Assembly: GCA_963840925.1 (NCBI GenBank)
Contig: CAWJAY010000046.1
Location: forward strand, 124,001-188,000
DNA: 64,000 nucleotides
DNA from: DATAOG01 sp963840925
Lineage (GTDB): Bacteria; Pseudomonadota; Alphaproteobacteria; Geminicoccales; Geminicoccaceae
Direction: 5' to 3'
A program made the translations under genes and the position numbers. Of this stretch, positions 48,363 through 59,092 are shown in pieces. The notes beneath the pieces are model-generated. The model saw nothing but the letters and a program-made list of their open reading frames with translations, did no database searches and was not told the DNA's origin. The first letter of the stretch is position 1, and each line of letters begins with the position of its first letter.

Positions 48363-50282
48363 CTACTCTGCGGCCTGCTGGACCGCCAGCGCGTCCTGCG
48401 CCGCGTCGCGGATCGCCATCTCGGCTTTGATCATGCCGGTCCGGCCGTCCTCGAAGGTGACCTCGGTCTCGACCGCGACCCGGTGCTCGCCCGAATAGAG
48501 CGCCTCGATCAGCGGCCGGTAGCGCTGATCGATCACGCCGCGGCGCACCTTGCGGGTCCGGGTGAGCTCGCCGTCGTCGGCGTCCAGCTCCTTGTACAGC
48601 AGCAGGAAGCGGCTGATCCGCTGGGCCGGCGGCAGGCTGGCGTTGACCTTCTCGACCTCGTTGCCGATCAGCTCGTAGACCTCCGGCCGGGCCGCGAGGT
48701 GGGTGTAGGTCGTGAACGCCAGGCCCCGGCCCTCCGCCCATTTGGCGACCATGGCGTAGCGCATGCACAAGATCGCGGTCACCGCCGGCCGGTCGTGGCC
48801 CAGGATCACGCACTCGCCGATATAGGGCGAGAACTTGAGCTTGTTCTCGATGAACTGGGGCGAGAAGCGGACCCCGGCCGAGGTCGTGGCGATGTCGCGC
48901 ACTCGGTCGACCACCACGAGCCGGCCCTTGTCGTCGAGGTAGCCGGCATCGCCGGTCGCGAGCCAGCCGTCCTCGGTCATCGTCTGATGCGACTCCTCGG
49001 GCTGCTTGAAGTAGCCCTTGAACATGCCCGAATGACGGACCTGGATCTCGCCGAGCCCGGTGGCGTCCGGCGCCTCGATCCGGATCTCGGTCTCGTCGAA
49101 GGGCAGGCCCGAGCTGTCGAAATCGAGCTCGCCGCCGGTCTGGATGGTATAGGCGCCGGCCGCCTCGGTCTGGCCGTAGAGCTGGCGCAGCGGCACGCCC
49201 ATGGCGAGGAAGAAGCGGAAGGTGTCGGGCCCGAGCGCCGAGCCGCCGGTCGCCGCCGACTTGACCCGCGACAGGCCAAGGCGATCGCGCAGCGTGTCGA
49301 ACAGCGCCCGATCCGCGAGCCAGGACCGGCGGCCGGCATCGAGCGCCTTCAGCCCGGACTTGACCCCCCGATCGAAGATCGCCTGGCTCAGCCGGTTGGC
49401 ATCGAGCAGGCGGGCGTGGACGTCGGCCGAGATCTGCTCCCAGACCCGCGGTGCGAACAGCACGTGGGTCGGCCCGATCTCGCGCAGATCCTGAATGACG
49501 GTGCGGTCGCCCTCCGGGAAGTTGACCCGGATGCGCGCGAGCAGCGGCATCAGCACGACATAGACCTGCTCGACGATCCAGGGCAGCGGCAGGATCGAGA
49601 CGTACTCGTCGGTCGGCTCGCGCGGCTCGGCGCGCAGAAAGGCGCCGACATGCTCGAGCAGCGGCCGATGCTGGAGCATCGCAAGCTTGGGGTGGGCGGT
49701 CGTGCCCGAGGTCGTGCACAAAACCGCGACCTCGTCGCCCCGACCCTCGGCGACCACCTGCTCGAAGCGGCCGGCGGGCGCGCTCTGGCCGCGCTCGATC
49801 AGCTGCGCGCGCGCGCGCAGCCGCGGATCGACGTATTTGCGCAGGCCGCGGGCATCGTTGTAGACGATCCATTGCAGCCGCGGCAGCTGGCCCGCGATCT
49901 CGAGCAGCTTGTCCACCTGCTCCTCGTCCTCGGCGAAGGCGACCTTGGCCTCGGCATAGCCGAGCAGATACTGCACCTCCTTGCCGAGCGCGTCCTCGTA
50001 GATGCCGAGCGACATCGCGCCGACGCTGTGCGCCGCGAGCTCCGCCCAGAGCCAGTGCGGCCGGTTGCGGCCGATGATCCCGACCACGTCCCCGCGGCCG
50101 ACGCCCAACGCCAGCAGGCCAAGCGCCAGCTGCTCGACCATCTGCCTGGAATTGGCCCAGCTGTAGACGCGCCAGATGCCGTATTCCTTCTCGCGCAGCG
50201 CGACCTCGGCGCCGAACCGGGCGGCGTTGTGCAGCAGCAGCTTGGCGCTGGTGTCGGCCTGTGCCAGATCGGGCAGCTGCAT
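48363..50282 (-). CDS. Long-chain-type AMP-dependent acyl-CoA synthetase
   Basis: A 639-residue ANL enzyme of the long-chain FadD15/ACSBG-like subgroup. Motifs are CTTSGTTAHPKLAM (nucleotide loop, with His in place of the common Lys before Pro), QLYGQTEAAGAYT, DGWLATGDAGYLDDKGRLVV, VRDIATTSAGVRFSPQFIEN and a C-terminal RKVRRGVIDQRY. The start at 50282 (MQLPDL) gives a family-like N-terminus; no strong ribosome site is seen. First gene of the minus-strand operon with livGHMKF, a cluster arrangement common in alpha- and betaproteobacteria. It most likely forms the CoA thioester of an imported acid. Confidence 0.9.
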   Translation of the reverse strand: MQLPDLAQADTSAKLLLHNAARFGAEVALREKEYGIWRVYSWANSRQMVEQLALGLLALGVGRGDVVGIIGRNRPHWLWAELAAHSVGAMSLGIYEDALGKEVQYLLGYAEAKVAFAEDEEQVDKLLEIAGQLPRLQWIVYNDARGLRKYVDPRLRARAQLIERGQSAPAGRFEQVVAEGRGDEVAVLCTTSGTTAHPKLAMLQHRPLLEHVGAFLRAEPREPTDEYVSILPLPWIVEQVYVVLMPLLARIRVNFPEGDRTVIQDLREIGPTHVLFAPRVWEQISADVHARLLDANRLSQAIFDRGVKSGLKALDAGRRSWLADRALFDTLRDRLGLSRVKSAATGGSALGPDTFRFFLAMGVPLRQLYGQTEAAGAYTIQTGGELDFDSSGLPFDETEIRIEAPDATGLGEIQVRHSGMFKGYFKQPEESHQTMTEDGWLATGDAGYLDDKGRLVVVDRVRDIATTSAGVRFSPQFIENKLKFSPYIGECVILGHDRPAVTAILCMRYAMVAKWAEGRGLAFTTYTHLAARPEVYELIGNEVEKVNASLPPAQRISRFLLLYKELDADDGELTRTRKVRRGVIDQRYRPLIEALYSGEHRVAVETEVTFEDGRTGMIKAEMAIRDAAQDALAVQQAAE

Positions 50283-50608
50283 GATTAGGACGCAACGCTC
50301 GCGCGGTCGCGACCCGGCGCCACCGCCAGACGGCACCCTGCTCGCGGACGCCTCCTGGCGAGGCCCGGCCGCGATCGCCTTGCGCTGCCCTCGACCGAGT
50401 TTGACACTCCGCCTCCCGGGGCGCTGTCCCAGGCGCTACCGCCGTCGGCTCTCTGGCGCGGCTGGCAGTCTCGCCCCACTCTCGGGTCTAGCTATAGCCG
50501 GCGGCGCGCGGCAAGGCTAGTGCCAGCCCCGAGCGCCGCTGACGCGCCCACGAGCGCTCGCGCCGCAAACGCCTCGTCGCTGCACGTGCTCGCGTCTATA
50601 TCTTCGTC
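50283..50608. other. Divergent intergenic region between the liv operon and ccmC
   Basis: A 326-base spacer that must hold promoters for the minus-strand acyl-CoA synthetase/liv operon and for ccmC. It is GC-rich throughout. I see no clear operator, repeat, terminator or RNA gene in it. Confidence 0.5.
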
Positions 50609-51337
50609 ATGGCCATGCATCGGTTCGCCAATCCGCTCCGCTATCAGCGGATCGCCGACGCCGTGCTGCCGTGGGCCGGCGGCGCGGCGACCCTGCTGAC
50701 GCTGCTTGGCCTCTACCTCGCGCTGATCGTGGCGCCGCCCGACTACCAGCAGGGCCAAGCTTATCGGATCATGTACGTGCACGTGCCGGCCGCCTGGATG
50801 GCGCTGCTGGTCTATGCGCTGATGGCGATCGCGAGCGCGATCGGGATCGTCTGGCGCCATCCGCTGGCCGAGACCGCGACCCGCGCCGCGGCCCCGATCG
50901 GGGCCGCCTTCACCGCGATCGCGCTGGTCACCGGCAGCCTCTGGGGCAAGCCGATGTGGGGCACCTTCTGGGTCTGGGATGCGCGGCTCACCTCGGTCCT
51001 GATTCTGTTCTTCCTCTATCTTGGCTACATCGCGCTCTACGAGGCGTTCGACGACCCCAGTCGCGGGGCGCGCGCGGCCGCGATCCTGTGCCTGGTCGGC
51101 GCGATCAACCTGCCGATCATCAAGTTCTCGGTCGACTGGTGGAACACCCTGCATCAGCCGTCCAGCCTGCTGCGCTCCGGCGGTCCGGCGATCGATCCGA
51201 GCATGCTCGCACCGCTGCTGGTGATGTGGGCGGCCTTCTTGTGCTACTTCACCGCGGTGCATATTTTGCGCACGCGCGCGGAGCTGACCGTGCGCAAGAT
51301 CCGCAACCTGCGCCTGTCGGCCGATCCGGCGGGGTAG
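50609..51337 (+). CDS. ccmC: Haem exporter membrane protein CcmC
   Basis: A 242-residue, six-helix protein that holds haem for transfer to CcmE. The tryptophan-rich WWD-type motif WGTFWVWDARLTSVLILFF is present. The flanking histidine-bearing loops are YRIMYVHVPAAWMALL and VDWWNTLHQPSSLL. Elsewhere ccmC follows ccmB directly; here ccmAB are 10.4 kb away on the opposite strand, and no ccmD can fit in the 47 bases before acnA. Confidence 0.94.
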   Translation: MAMHRFANPLRYQRIADAVLPWAGGAATLLTLLGLYLALIVAPPDYQQGQAYRIMYVHVPAAWMALLVYALMAIASAIGIVWRHPLAETATRAAAPIGAAFTAIALVTGSLWGKPMWGTFWVWDARLTSVLILFFLYLGYIALYEAFDDPSRGARAAAILCLVGAINLPIIKFSVDWWNTLHQPSSLLRSGGPAIDPSMLAPLLVMWAAFLCYFTAVHILRTRAELTVRKIRNLRLSADPAG

Positions 51338-51384
51338 AGCCTGCCGGTCGCGCGCGCCGCAAGCCGACGATCAGGAGAGCGACC

Positions 51385-54108
<2,724 letters not shown>

Positions 54109-54121
54109 GCAACCGAGTTCG

Positions 54122-54608
54122 ATGATGAGCGCGACCCGGCCCGAACAGCTCTACGAGACCGACTTCTTCGCCTGGACGCAGGCGCAGGCAAAGGAGCTGC
54201 GCCGGTTCGCCAAGACCCGACCGAACCTGCCGCTCGACCTCGGGCACCTCGCCGAGGAGATCCGGGACTTGGGCAAGAGCGAGCGCGATGCCGTGTTCGG
54301 CCTGGCGCGGCAGATCATCCAGCATTTTCTGATGATCGAGCACTGGCCGACGGTCCACCACCGTCTGCGCTGGGCGGACGAGATCGATGGCTTTCGGGAT
54401 CAGATCGAGCGCAAGCTCTCGCCCACGATCCGGCGCGCTTGAAGCGCGAGCTCACGGACCTGTTCAGGCGGGCCCGGTGGCTGGTGCAGCGCAAGATGGA
54501 GCGCCACGGCGAGCGCGCGGCCGTCGCGACCCTGCCCGAGGCCTGCCCTACAGCCTCGAGCAGATCCTCGGCGACTGGGAGCCCGAGGCGACCTGCGCGC
54601 CGCGGTGA
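54122..54608 (+). CDS. DUF29-family protein, frameshifted twice
   Basis: A small all-helical DUF29 protein of unknown function, often found as mobile multi-copy genes in alphaproteobacteria and cyanobacteria. The family start LYETDFFAWTQAQAKELRRF is followed by LDLGHLAEEIRDLGKSERDAV. The central part is HFLMIEHWPTVHHRLRWADEI and the end is YSLEQILGDWEPEA. The frame slips near 54437 and 54545, each by an apparent one-base loss. Corrected length is about 160, the family norm. It begins 13 bases after acnA and marks the edge of the foreign-looking island. Confidence 0.75.
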
Positions 54609-54956
54609 TGGGGCCGCGGCGATCGATGGGGAGGGGCGCGCCGGCCGGCAGCACGGACTGAGATGCGGGCCGATATCCTGGGTCCGGACGCAGTGGCACC
54701 GCGGCCGCGTTTCAGGCTCATAACCTGAAGGTCGCAGGTTGCCGCTAATTCCAGGTGTTGGCGGCGTGCACATGTCCAGGCCCGTGAGCGGTTTGCACCA
54801 GCTTTGAACCCAAGCCGGAGCTGACGACGCACTCGCCCATTGCGGGTAGTCCGTGCGAGGCATCGCACGTTCCTGGGCGAAGAGGCTTGACATTCGCCCA
54901 CGCGTTATTCACGTTTTGTTCTCAAGCTTATGCAGCAGTGAGGTGACGAGGAGCCG
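54609..54956. other. Intergenic region at the left edge of the island
   Basis: About 348 bases. It holds the tRNA-fMet-like fragment (54711-54740). After it composition falls toward that of the kinase island; 54885-54930 is AT-rich with a TTGACA at 54887 that may be a -35 element for the zinc-ribbon gene, without an ideal -10. No other feature is evident. Confidence 0.45.
54711..54740 (+). other. Truncated initiator tRNA-fMet fragment
   Basis: The bases form a perfect six-pair anticodon stem (TTCAGG / CCTGAA) around the seven-base loop CTCATAA with anticodon CAT. Directly after it come AGGTC and the 5' T-arm start GCAGGTT. This run matches the anticodon arm, variable loop and T-stem start typical of bacterial initiator tRNA-fMet. 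The rest of the T arm, the acceptor stem and the D arm do not follow, so it is not a functional tRNA. Such fragments are left by integrases that use tRNA genes as attachment sites. Confidence 0.6.
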
Positions 54957-55178
54957 ATGAGCCATAGGTCACCAAACCTGACGCTGAGTCTGCCCCGGTG
55001 CCCCAATTGCAACCGATCCTGGCGCCCCGCTCAGGGCGTTGTAGCGACGAGCGCGTACTGCAATCGGTGCGTCAAGGCCCGCCGTTCGGCCGCCGCGGCT
55101 CACTTTGGGCTCCGGCCGATTACGCAATCCGATCTACAGGGACCCTACCTGCTGCCTAGGCGTTTTCGGCTGAGCTAA
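54957..55178 (+). CDS. Small zinc-ribbon-like protein
   Basis: A 73-residue basic protein with two CxxC knuckles, CPNC and CNRC, 20 residues apart, a treble-clef or zinc-ribbon pattern. GAGGAG lies seven bases before the ATG, supporting real translation. The C-terminal half has no recognisable motif. Its stop codon overlaps the stop of the convergent kinase gene (55175-55178), which shows how compact the island is. It may bind nucleic acid or a partner of the kinase module; family unknown. Confidence 0.55.
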   Translation: MSHRSPNLTLSLPRCPNCNRSWRPAQGVVATSAYCNRCVKARRSAAAAHFGLRPITQSDLQGPYLLPRRFRLS

Positions 55179-56206
55179 CCGCCGAAATACTCCTCAAGCT
55201 CGGCGACTGCTTGTCGACTGCCGACGATCCGGCCTGAGCCCCCGAGTGTCATCTTGCGCCCTTCGCCGAGTGGCTCGCTCCACGCTGCCCACTCGTGCCT
55301 GCGCTGGGAGTGGCGCTTCCATTCAACAACGTTCAGCCGCATGTCTCGCCTCCGCTCCCAGCGGACGAGGTTAGGTGTGACGTTGCTCGACCAAACCGGT
55401 GAGACCGGTAGGCTAGAGAGCGCGTCGAGCGCTTGGCCCGCCGTCTGAAAACGCGCTGCTGGATCATCGTTGAGCATCTTACGGATCACGCGCCGCCAAC
55501 TCCCCGGTACGTGAGGCAGCCACTTGAGCGTGCGGGCGAAGCCGCCCTCCCGTATTACCATCCGTGGCCGAGGGAATTCCTCGTACCAAGTCTTGCCGTG
55601 CAGGAGACGGTAGAGGGTCATGCCAAACGCCCAGATGTCAGATTTGACACTGGTTCCCCTCCCATGCCAGATCTCGAAGGCAATGTGATCGCTATAGCCA
55701 GTCTGTGAGCCATAGCCAAGCAGCAGGTCATCGGTGACGAGGCCGAAGTCACCAATCATGGCGACACGAGCACCATCTATCAGGATATTGCCAGGCTTGA
55801 TGTCCCGGTGGAGCATCTGGCGGGCGTGGAGCGCTGCGAGGCCCATCAGGACTTCGGTTCCAGCCTTTCGTACCGCGGAGAGGGTCATCGGCCCTGCGTC
55901 GAACGCACTTTGGAGCGAGCTGCCCGGGCAATACGCCATGCACAACTGAACACTATTGCCGTCAGCAGCTTCGACGATGTGGTACACCTGAACGACATTC
56001 CGGTGAGTAGCCCTCGAGAGGTACTGAGCCTCTGCTAGGAAGCCCGCTTTGTAGGCAGCCCATTCTGCGTTCGAGTGGGTAGGGCGCTTTGCGAGGACTT
56101 TCACCGCCACGCGGCCGTGAGCCGGATCCTGCCCGAGATAAACCTTGCCAAAGTGACCACTGGCGATCTCGTGTAGGAGCTGAAGATCTGACTGAAAACC
56201 CGACAT
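55175..56206 (-). CDS. Eukaryotic-type Ser/Thr protein kinase of a two-gene island module
   Basis: A 343-residue soluble kinase. The glycine loop is IASGHFGKVYLG, the ATP lysine K36 lies in VAVKVL, the catalytic loop MLHRDIKPGN gives D135 and N140, and the metal site IGDFG gives D153. A long basic C-terminal tail of about 75 residues (NVTPNLVRWERRRDMRLNVV onward) follows the kinase fold. No membrane helix or PASTA domain is present, so it is not a PknB-type cell-wall sensor. Its ATG overlaps the stop of the partner gene by one base (TGATG). GC content is lower than in the flanking genes. An active kinase is very likely; the substrate is unknown. Confidence 0.88.
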   Translation of the reverse strand: MSGFQSDLQLLHEIASGHFGKVYLGQDPAHGRVAVKVLAKRPTHSNAEWAAYKAGFLAEAQYLSRATHRNVVQVYHIVEAADGNSVQLCMAYCPGSSLQSAFDAGPMTLSAVRKAGTEVLMGLAALHARQMLHRDIKPGNILIDGARVAMIGDFGLVTDDLLLGYGSQTGYSDHIAFEIWHGRGTSVKSDIWAFGMTLYRLLHGKTWYEEFPRPRMVIREGGFARTLKWLPHVPGSWRRVIRKMLNDDPAARFQTAGQALDALSSLPVSPVWSSNVTPNLVRWERRRDMRLNVVEWKRHSQRRHEWAAWSEPLGEGRKMTLGGSGRIVGSRQAVAELEEYFGG

Positions 56207-56679
56207 CAGGTATTCCTAGAGGCGATGACGAGCATTGCGGCTTCACGGCTTGTCTTGCGTAGGTTGCCACCTTGGGTCTGCTCCTCCCAGAAGGCGTCGT
56301 CTTGAAGGTATTCGTCAACCTTGCGGTCGCCGTAGGTTCGGCTCACGACCGCTTTGGAGACCACCTTCACTTCGCACGCTGAGGCCGCCGCTGCGATGAT
56401 GACGCCGCGGACCTCGGCGCTCGTCAGCAGGCCAAGTTTCGGCGCACCTTGGGGAAGGGCGCTCGCCTTAACAACCACCGAGCCGATGCCGTTCTCGCGT
56501 AGGTAGTCGTGGCAACGCTGGTGGAGAACGGCGTAGGCAGGTGGCCTCTCGCCCTGCTGAAGCTTCCACGTGTCGTCAGCGACAATGGTCACGGGATCGG
56601 CTGGTTCGTCCGGTATCTCTGCGTCAACGAGGGTGACGACCTCGCCGACGACAACGAAGCCAACAGTACGACTAGCCAT
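56206..56679 (-). CDS. Uncharacterised partner of the island kinase, possibly RNase H/RuvC-like fold
   Basis: A 157-residue protein I do not recognise by family. It alternates strands and helices: TVGFVVVGEVVTLVDAEI, IGSVVVKASALPQG, SAEVRGVIIAAAASACEVKV and a last helix SREAAMLVIASRN. This order and the acidic residues in the third and last elements recall the RuvC/RNase H fold (DUF3010-like), but the match is by eye only. GGGGA lies upstream of the ATG at 56679. It is the first gene of a two-gene operon and its stop overlaps the kinase start, so the two should be made in fixed ratio. It could be a nuclease or the kinase's target or inhibitor. Confidence 0.7.
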   Translation of the reverse strand: MASRTVGFVVVGEVVTLVDAEIPDEPADPVTIVADDTWKLQQGERPPAYAVLHQRCHDYLRENGIGSVVVKASALPQGAPKLGLLTSAEVRGVIIAAAASACEVKVVSKAVVSRTYGDRKVDEYLQDDAFWEEQTQGGNLRKTSREAAMLVIASRNT

Positions 56680-57025
56680 TCAGAAAATCCCCGTTATCAG
56701 GCACGATCCTAATATAGGGGGCCGGGGCGGGTATAACACAACCATGAATTGCCTGAGCCCGGCGCACCGCCCGTGAGCTCGTCCGATAGCCCATGCGGGG
56801 CTTTGACCTTCTGGCGCCGCGGGCATGGATTCCCACGATCGCATGGAAAGCTTGATAACCGCGTAAGTTAACCACGGTGAACGCGCTGCCCATCGCGACA
56901 GGGCGGGCGGCCCCCCGTTGCTTGCAAATATTCCTACGATCGGCTAAGCTGAGCTCGCCTGCGGACCTCTGCCGCGGGCGCTTCCCCCCAACGTTCCGTC
57001 CACATCGACCCCCGGAGAATCGGCC
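56680..57025. other. Intergenic region at the right edge of the island
   Basis: About 346 bases, mixed in composition, between the divergent kinase module and the NALKHG-type gene. It must contain the promoter of the module near 56680-56760 (AT-rich CTAATATAG). I found no second copy of the tRNA fragment and no integrase remnant here. Confidence 0.45.
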
Positions 57026-58009
57026 ATGTCCAGGCACGGCGACGCCGCGGTCGACCTGTTCAGCGCCCGTGCCGCGGCGAGCCGCGCCAACGGCGCGAAG
57101 TCGAGAGGACCGCGCACCGCCGAGGGCAAGGCGCGCGCCTCGCAGAACGCGCTGAAGCACGGCATGTGCGCGAAGAAGTTCCTGTTGCTGCCCTACGACA
57201 GTCGCGCCGAGTTCGCGGCGCTGGAGAGCGCCCTGCTCGAGCAGCTGTGTCCCGAAGGCGCGATCGAGACCCTGCTCGCCCGGCGGCTGATCGCCGCCGC
57301 TTGGCGGCTCGCCCGCGCCGACCGCCTCGAGTTCGAGATGCTGGTCGGAGGCGATCAGCGCCGGACCCCAGGCGGCGCGCTGACCCGCGACGGCGGCGCC
57401 GAGCGCGCCTTCGCGACGCTGGTGCGCTATCGCAACGGCGCCCAGGCCGAGTTCTTCCGCATGCTCAAGGCCCTGAACGTCCAGGCGCCGGCCGCCGGCG
57501 CCGACCCGGCACGCGGTCGCGCGATCGACGCGGTGCCCCGGCCGCCGGCCGCGCCGAGCCCGATGCCATTTTCCCGCGAGGCTGCGTCCGGTGAGGCCGA
57601 ACCGCGGGCATCCGTGCGTACAGGCGACGCCGATGCGCCGCGAAACGAACCCGAGCGCACGGCCATCGGTCGCCGATGCGCCACCGAGGCGACGCGAAAC
57701 GAACCCGAGCTTCGGGCGCGGCCCTTGCACGGAGCTGCCGGGGAGCATGCAGGCCGCGCCGGCGCGGCGTTGACGGCCGCCGGGTTCGGGTGGATCGAGC
57801 GCGCCGCGCCGCCTCAGCGGGTCGACATGAACTTCGAGAACCGGTCGAGGGCGCGCTCGAGGGTCGGCCGCGCTGGCGGCGAAGCAGAGGCGCAGGTGGC
57901 CCTCGCCGCCGTCGCCGAACGCCGCGCCCGGGGCGAGGCCGACGCCGGTCGCGGCCAGCAGGTCCTTGGCGAAGGCCAGGCTGTCGCGACAGGCCATCGA
58001 CCCGCATGA
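57026..58009 (+). CDS. 'NALKHG' repeat-associated family protein of unknown function
   Basis: The N-terminal motif ANGAKSRGPRTAEGKARASQ then NALKHGM marks a widespread family of unknown function, usually in many copies per genome in alphaproteobacteria and planctomycetes. The helical middle (residues 50-160) has EQLCPEGAIETLLARRLIAA and a conserved AFATLVRYRNGAQAEFFRML. The C-terminal third is low complexity and holds a codon-phased repeat (RNEPE twice, 18 codons apart). GGAG precedes the ATG. The frame runs 196 bases into the 3' end of the opposite aminotransferase gene; a slip near 57600 would stop it at 57773, so the C-terminus is uncertain. Confidence 0.65.
   Translation: MSRHGDAAVDLFSARAAASRANGAKSRGPRTAEGKARASQNALKHGMCAKKFLLLPYDSRAEFAALESALLEQLCPEGAIETLLARRLIAAAWRLARADRLEFEMLVGGDQRRTPGGALTRDGGAERAFATLVRYRNGAQAEFFRMLKALNVQAPAAGADPARGRAIDAVPRPPAAPSPMPFSREAASGEAEPRASVRTGDADAPRNEPERTAIGRRCATEATRNEPELRARPLHGAAGEHAGRAGAALTAAGFGWIERAAPPQRVDMNFENRSRARSRVGRAGGEAEAQVALAAVAERRARGEADAGRGQQVLGEGQAVATGHRPA
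57640..57710. repeat. 17-bp direct repeat inside the NALKHG gene
   Basis: GCGAAACGAACCCGAGC occurs at 57640-57656 and 57694-57710, exactly 54 bases (18 codons) apart, each preceded by CGCCGATGCGCC in nearly the same phase. It encodes repeated RNEPE. This motif is characteristic of the low-complexity tails of this family. Confidence 0.7.
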
Positions 58010-59017
58010 AGGCGTAGAAGGCGGCGGCCGGCGGCGACAGGCTGAGGCGTGGGATGCTGCCGAGCCGCTCGAGCACGAGCTCGCGCGCGGCGCCGTAGCG
58101 GTCGACGATCTCCTTGACGAACGGCTCGCCGTCGCGCACGGCGACCACGCCCGCGCGCTGGATGAAGCCCGCGGGGCCCGGCGATGTTGTACTCGGTCAG
58201 CATCTCGAAGGTCGGGACGAGCTCGGCCGGCAGCTGTGATCCAGCCGAGCCGCCAGCCGGTCATCGCCCAGTTCTTGGAGAAGCTGTTGACCACGATCAG
58301 CCGGTCGCTCGGGCTTCCGCGTGCTCGAGGAACGAGGGTGCTACCGGCCGGTCGTAGACGATCCGGGCGTAGACCTCGTCGCTGACGATCCAGAAGCCGC
58401 GCGCGCGGGCGAACTCCAGGACCGCGCACTGCTGCTCGGCCGACATCATCCAGCCGGTCGGGTTGTTGGGCGAGTTCAGGAAGATCACCCGCGTGCGCTG
58501 CGTCGCAGGCATCGAACAGCCGATCGAGGTCGAGCCGCCAGCCGGCATTGCCGGGAACGCAGCGGCACGCTCGCGGATCCGACCGGAGAGGATCTCCGGC
58601 ACCGCCGGCAGGTTGGGCCAGGCGGGCGTGGTCGGTGATCACGACGTCGTCCGGGGTCGACCAGCGCCTGCATGACCAGCATCAGCGCGTTCATCGCCGA
58701 GGCCGAGACGATCACGTTGTCGGGCTCGAAGCGGCGTGCCGATACAGGCGGTTCATGTAGCCGGCGAGCGCCGAGCGCAGCTCGGGGATGCCGGCGTTCG
58801 GCTGGTAGTAGGTGTCGCCGGCCTCGAGCGCACGGCTCGCGGCCTCGCAGATGAACGCGGGCGTCGGCACGTCGGGCTCGCCGAACCAGAGCGGGATCAG
58901 GTCACCCCGGCCCATGCCGGCATGGGCGACCTCGCGGATCTTGGACGACGGCAGGCCGCCGATCGTCGGCCGCAGGGCCTGGATCAGGCCGGCAGGTGCG
59001 GCTGTGGGCTCGAGCAT
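57814..59017 (-). CDS. PLP-dependent class I/II aminotransferase, heavily frameshifted
   Basis: An aspartate/aromatic-type aminotransferase of about 400 residues. The intact N-terminus has LWFGEPDVPTPAFI and DTYYQPNAGIPELRSALAGY (cofactor and substrate region). Next come NSPNNPTGW and the PLP lysine segment VVNSFSKNWAMTGWRLGW, and the end is RALDRFSKFMSTR. At least six one-base slips lie between 58740 and 57990, yet every family motif occurs in order, so sequence error is likely. GGGAGG precedes the ATG. The substrate is not determinable. Confidence 0.8.
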
Positions 59018-59092
59018 CAGGTGCCTCCCGGGTGATTCCGCGATCTCAGCCGATCCCGGTGCGGGGCGCAAGCGGATCGGGAAGCGGGCAGC

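Noticed and set aside
51338..51384. ccmD between ccmC and acnA
   Set aside because: Only 47 bases are available; no small membrane-protein frame fits.
54650..54790. Complete tRNA-Met gene
   Set aside because: Only the anticodon arm, variable loop and start of the T arm fit; no D arm, T loop or acceptor stem can be built.
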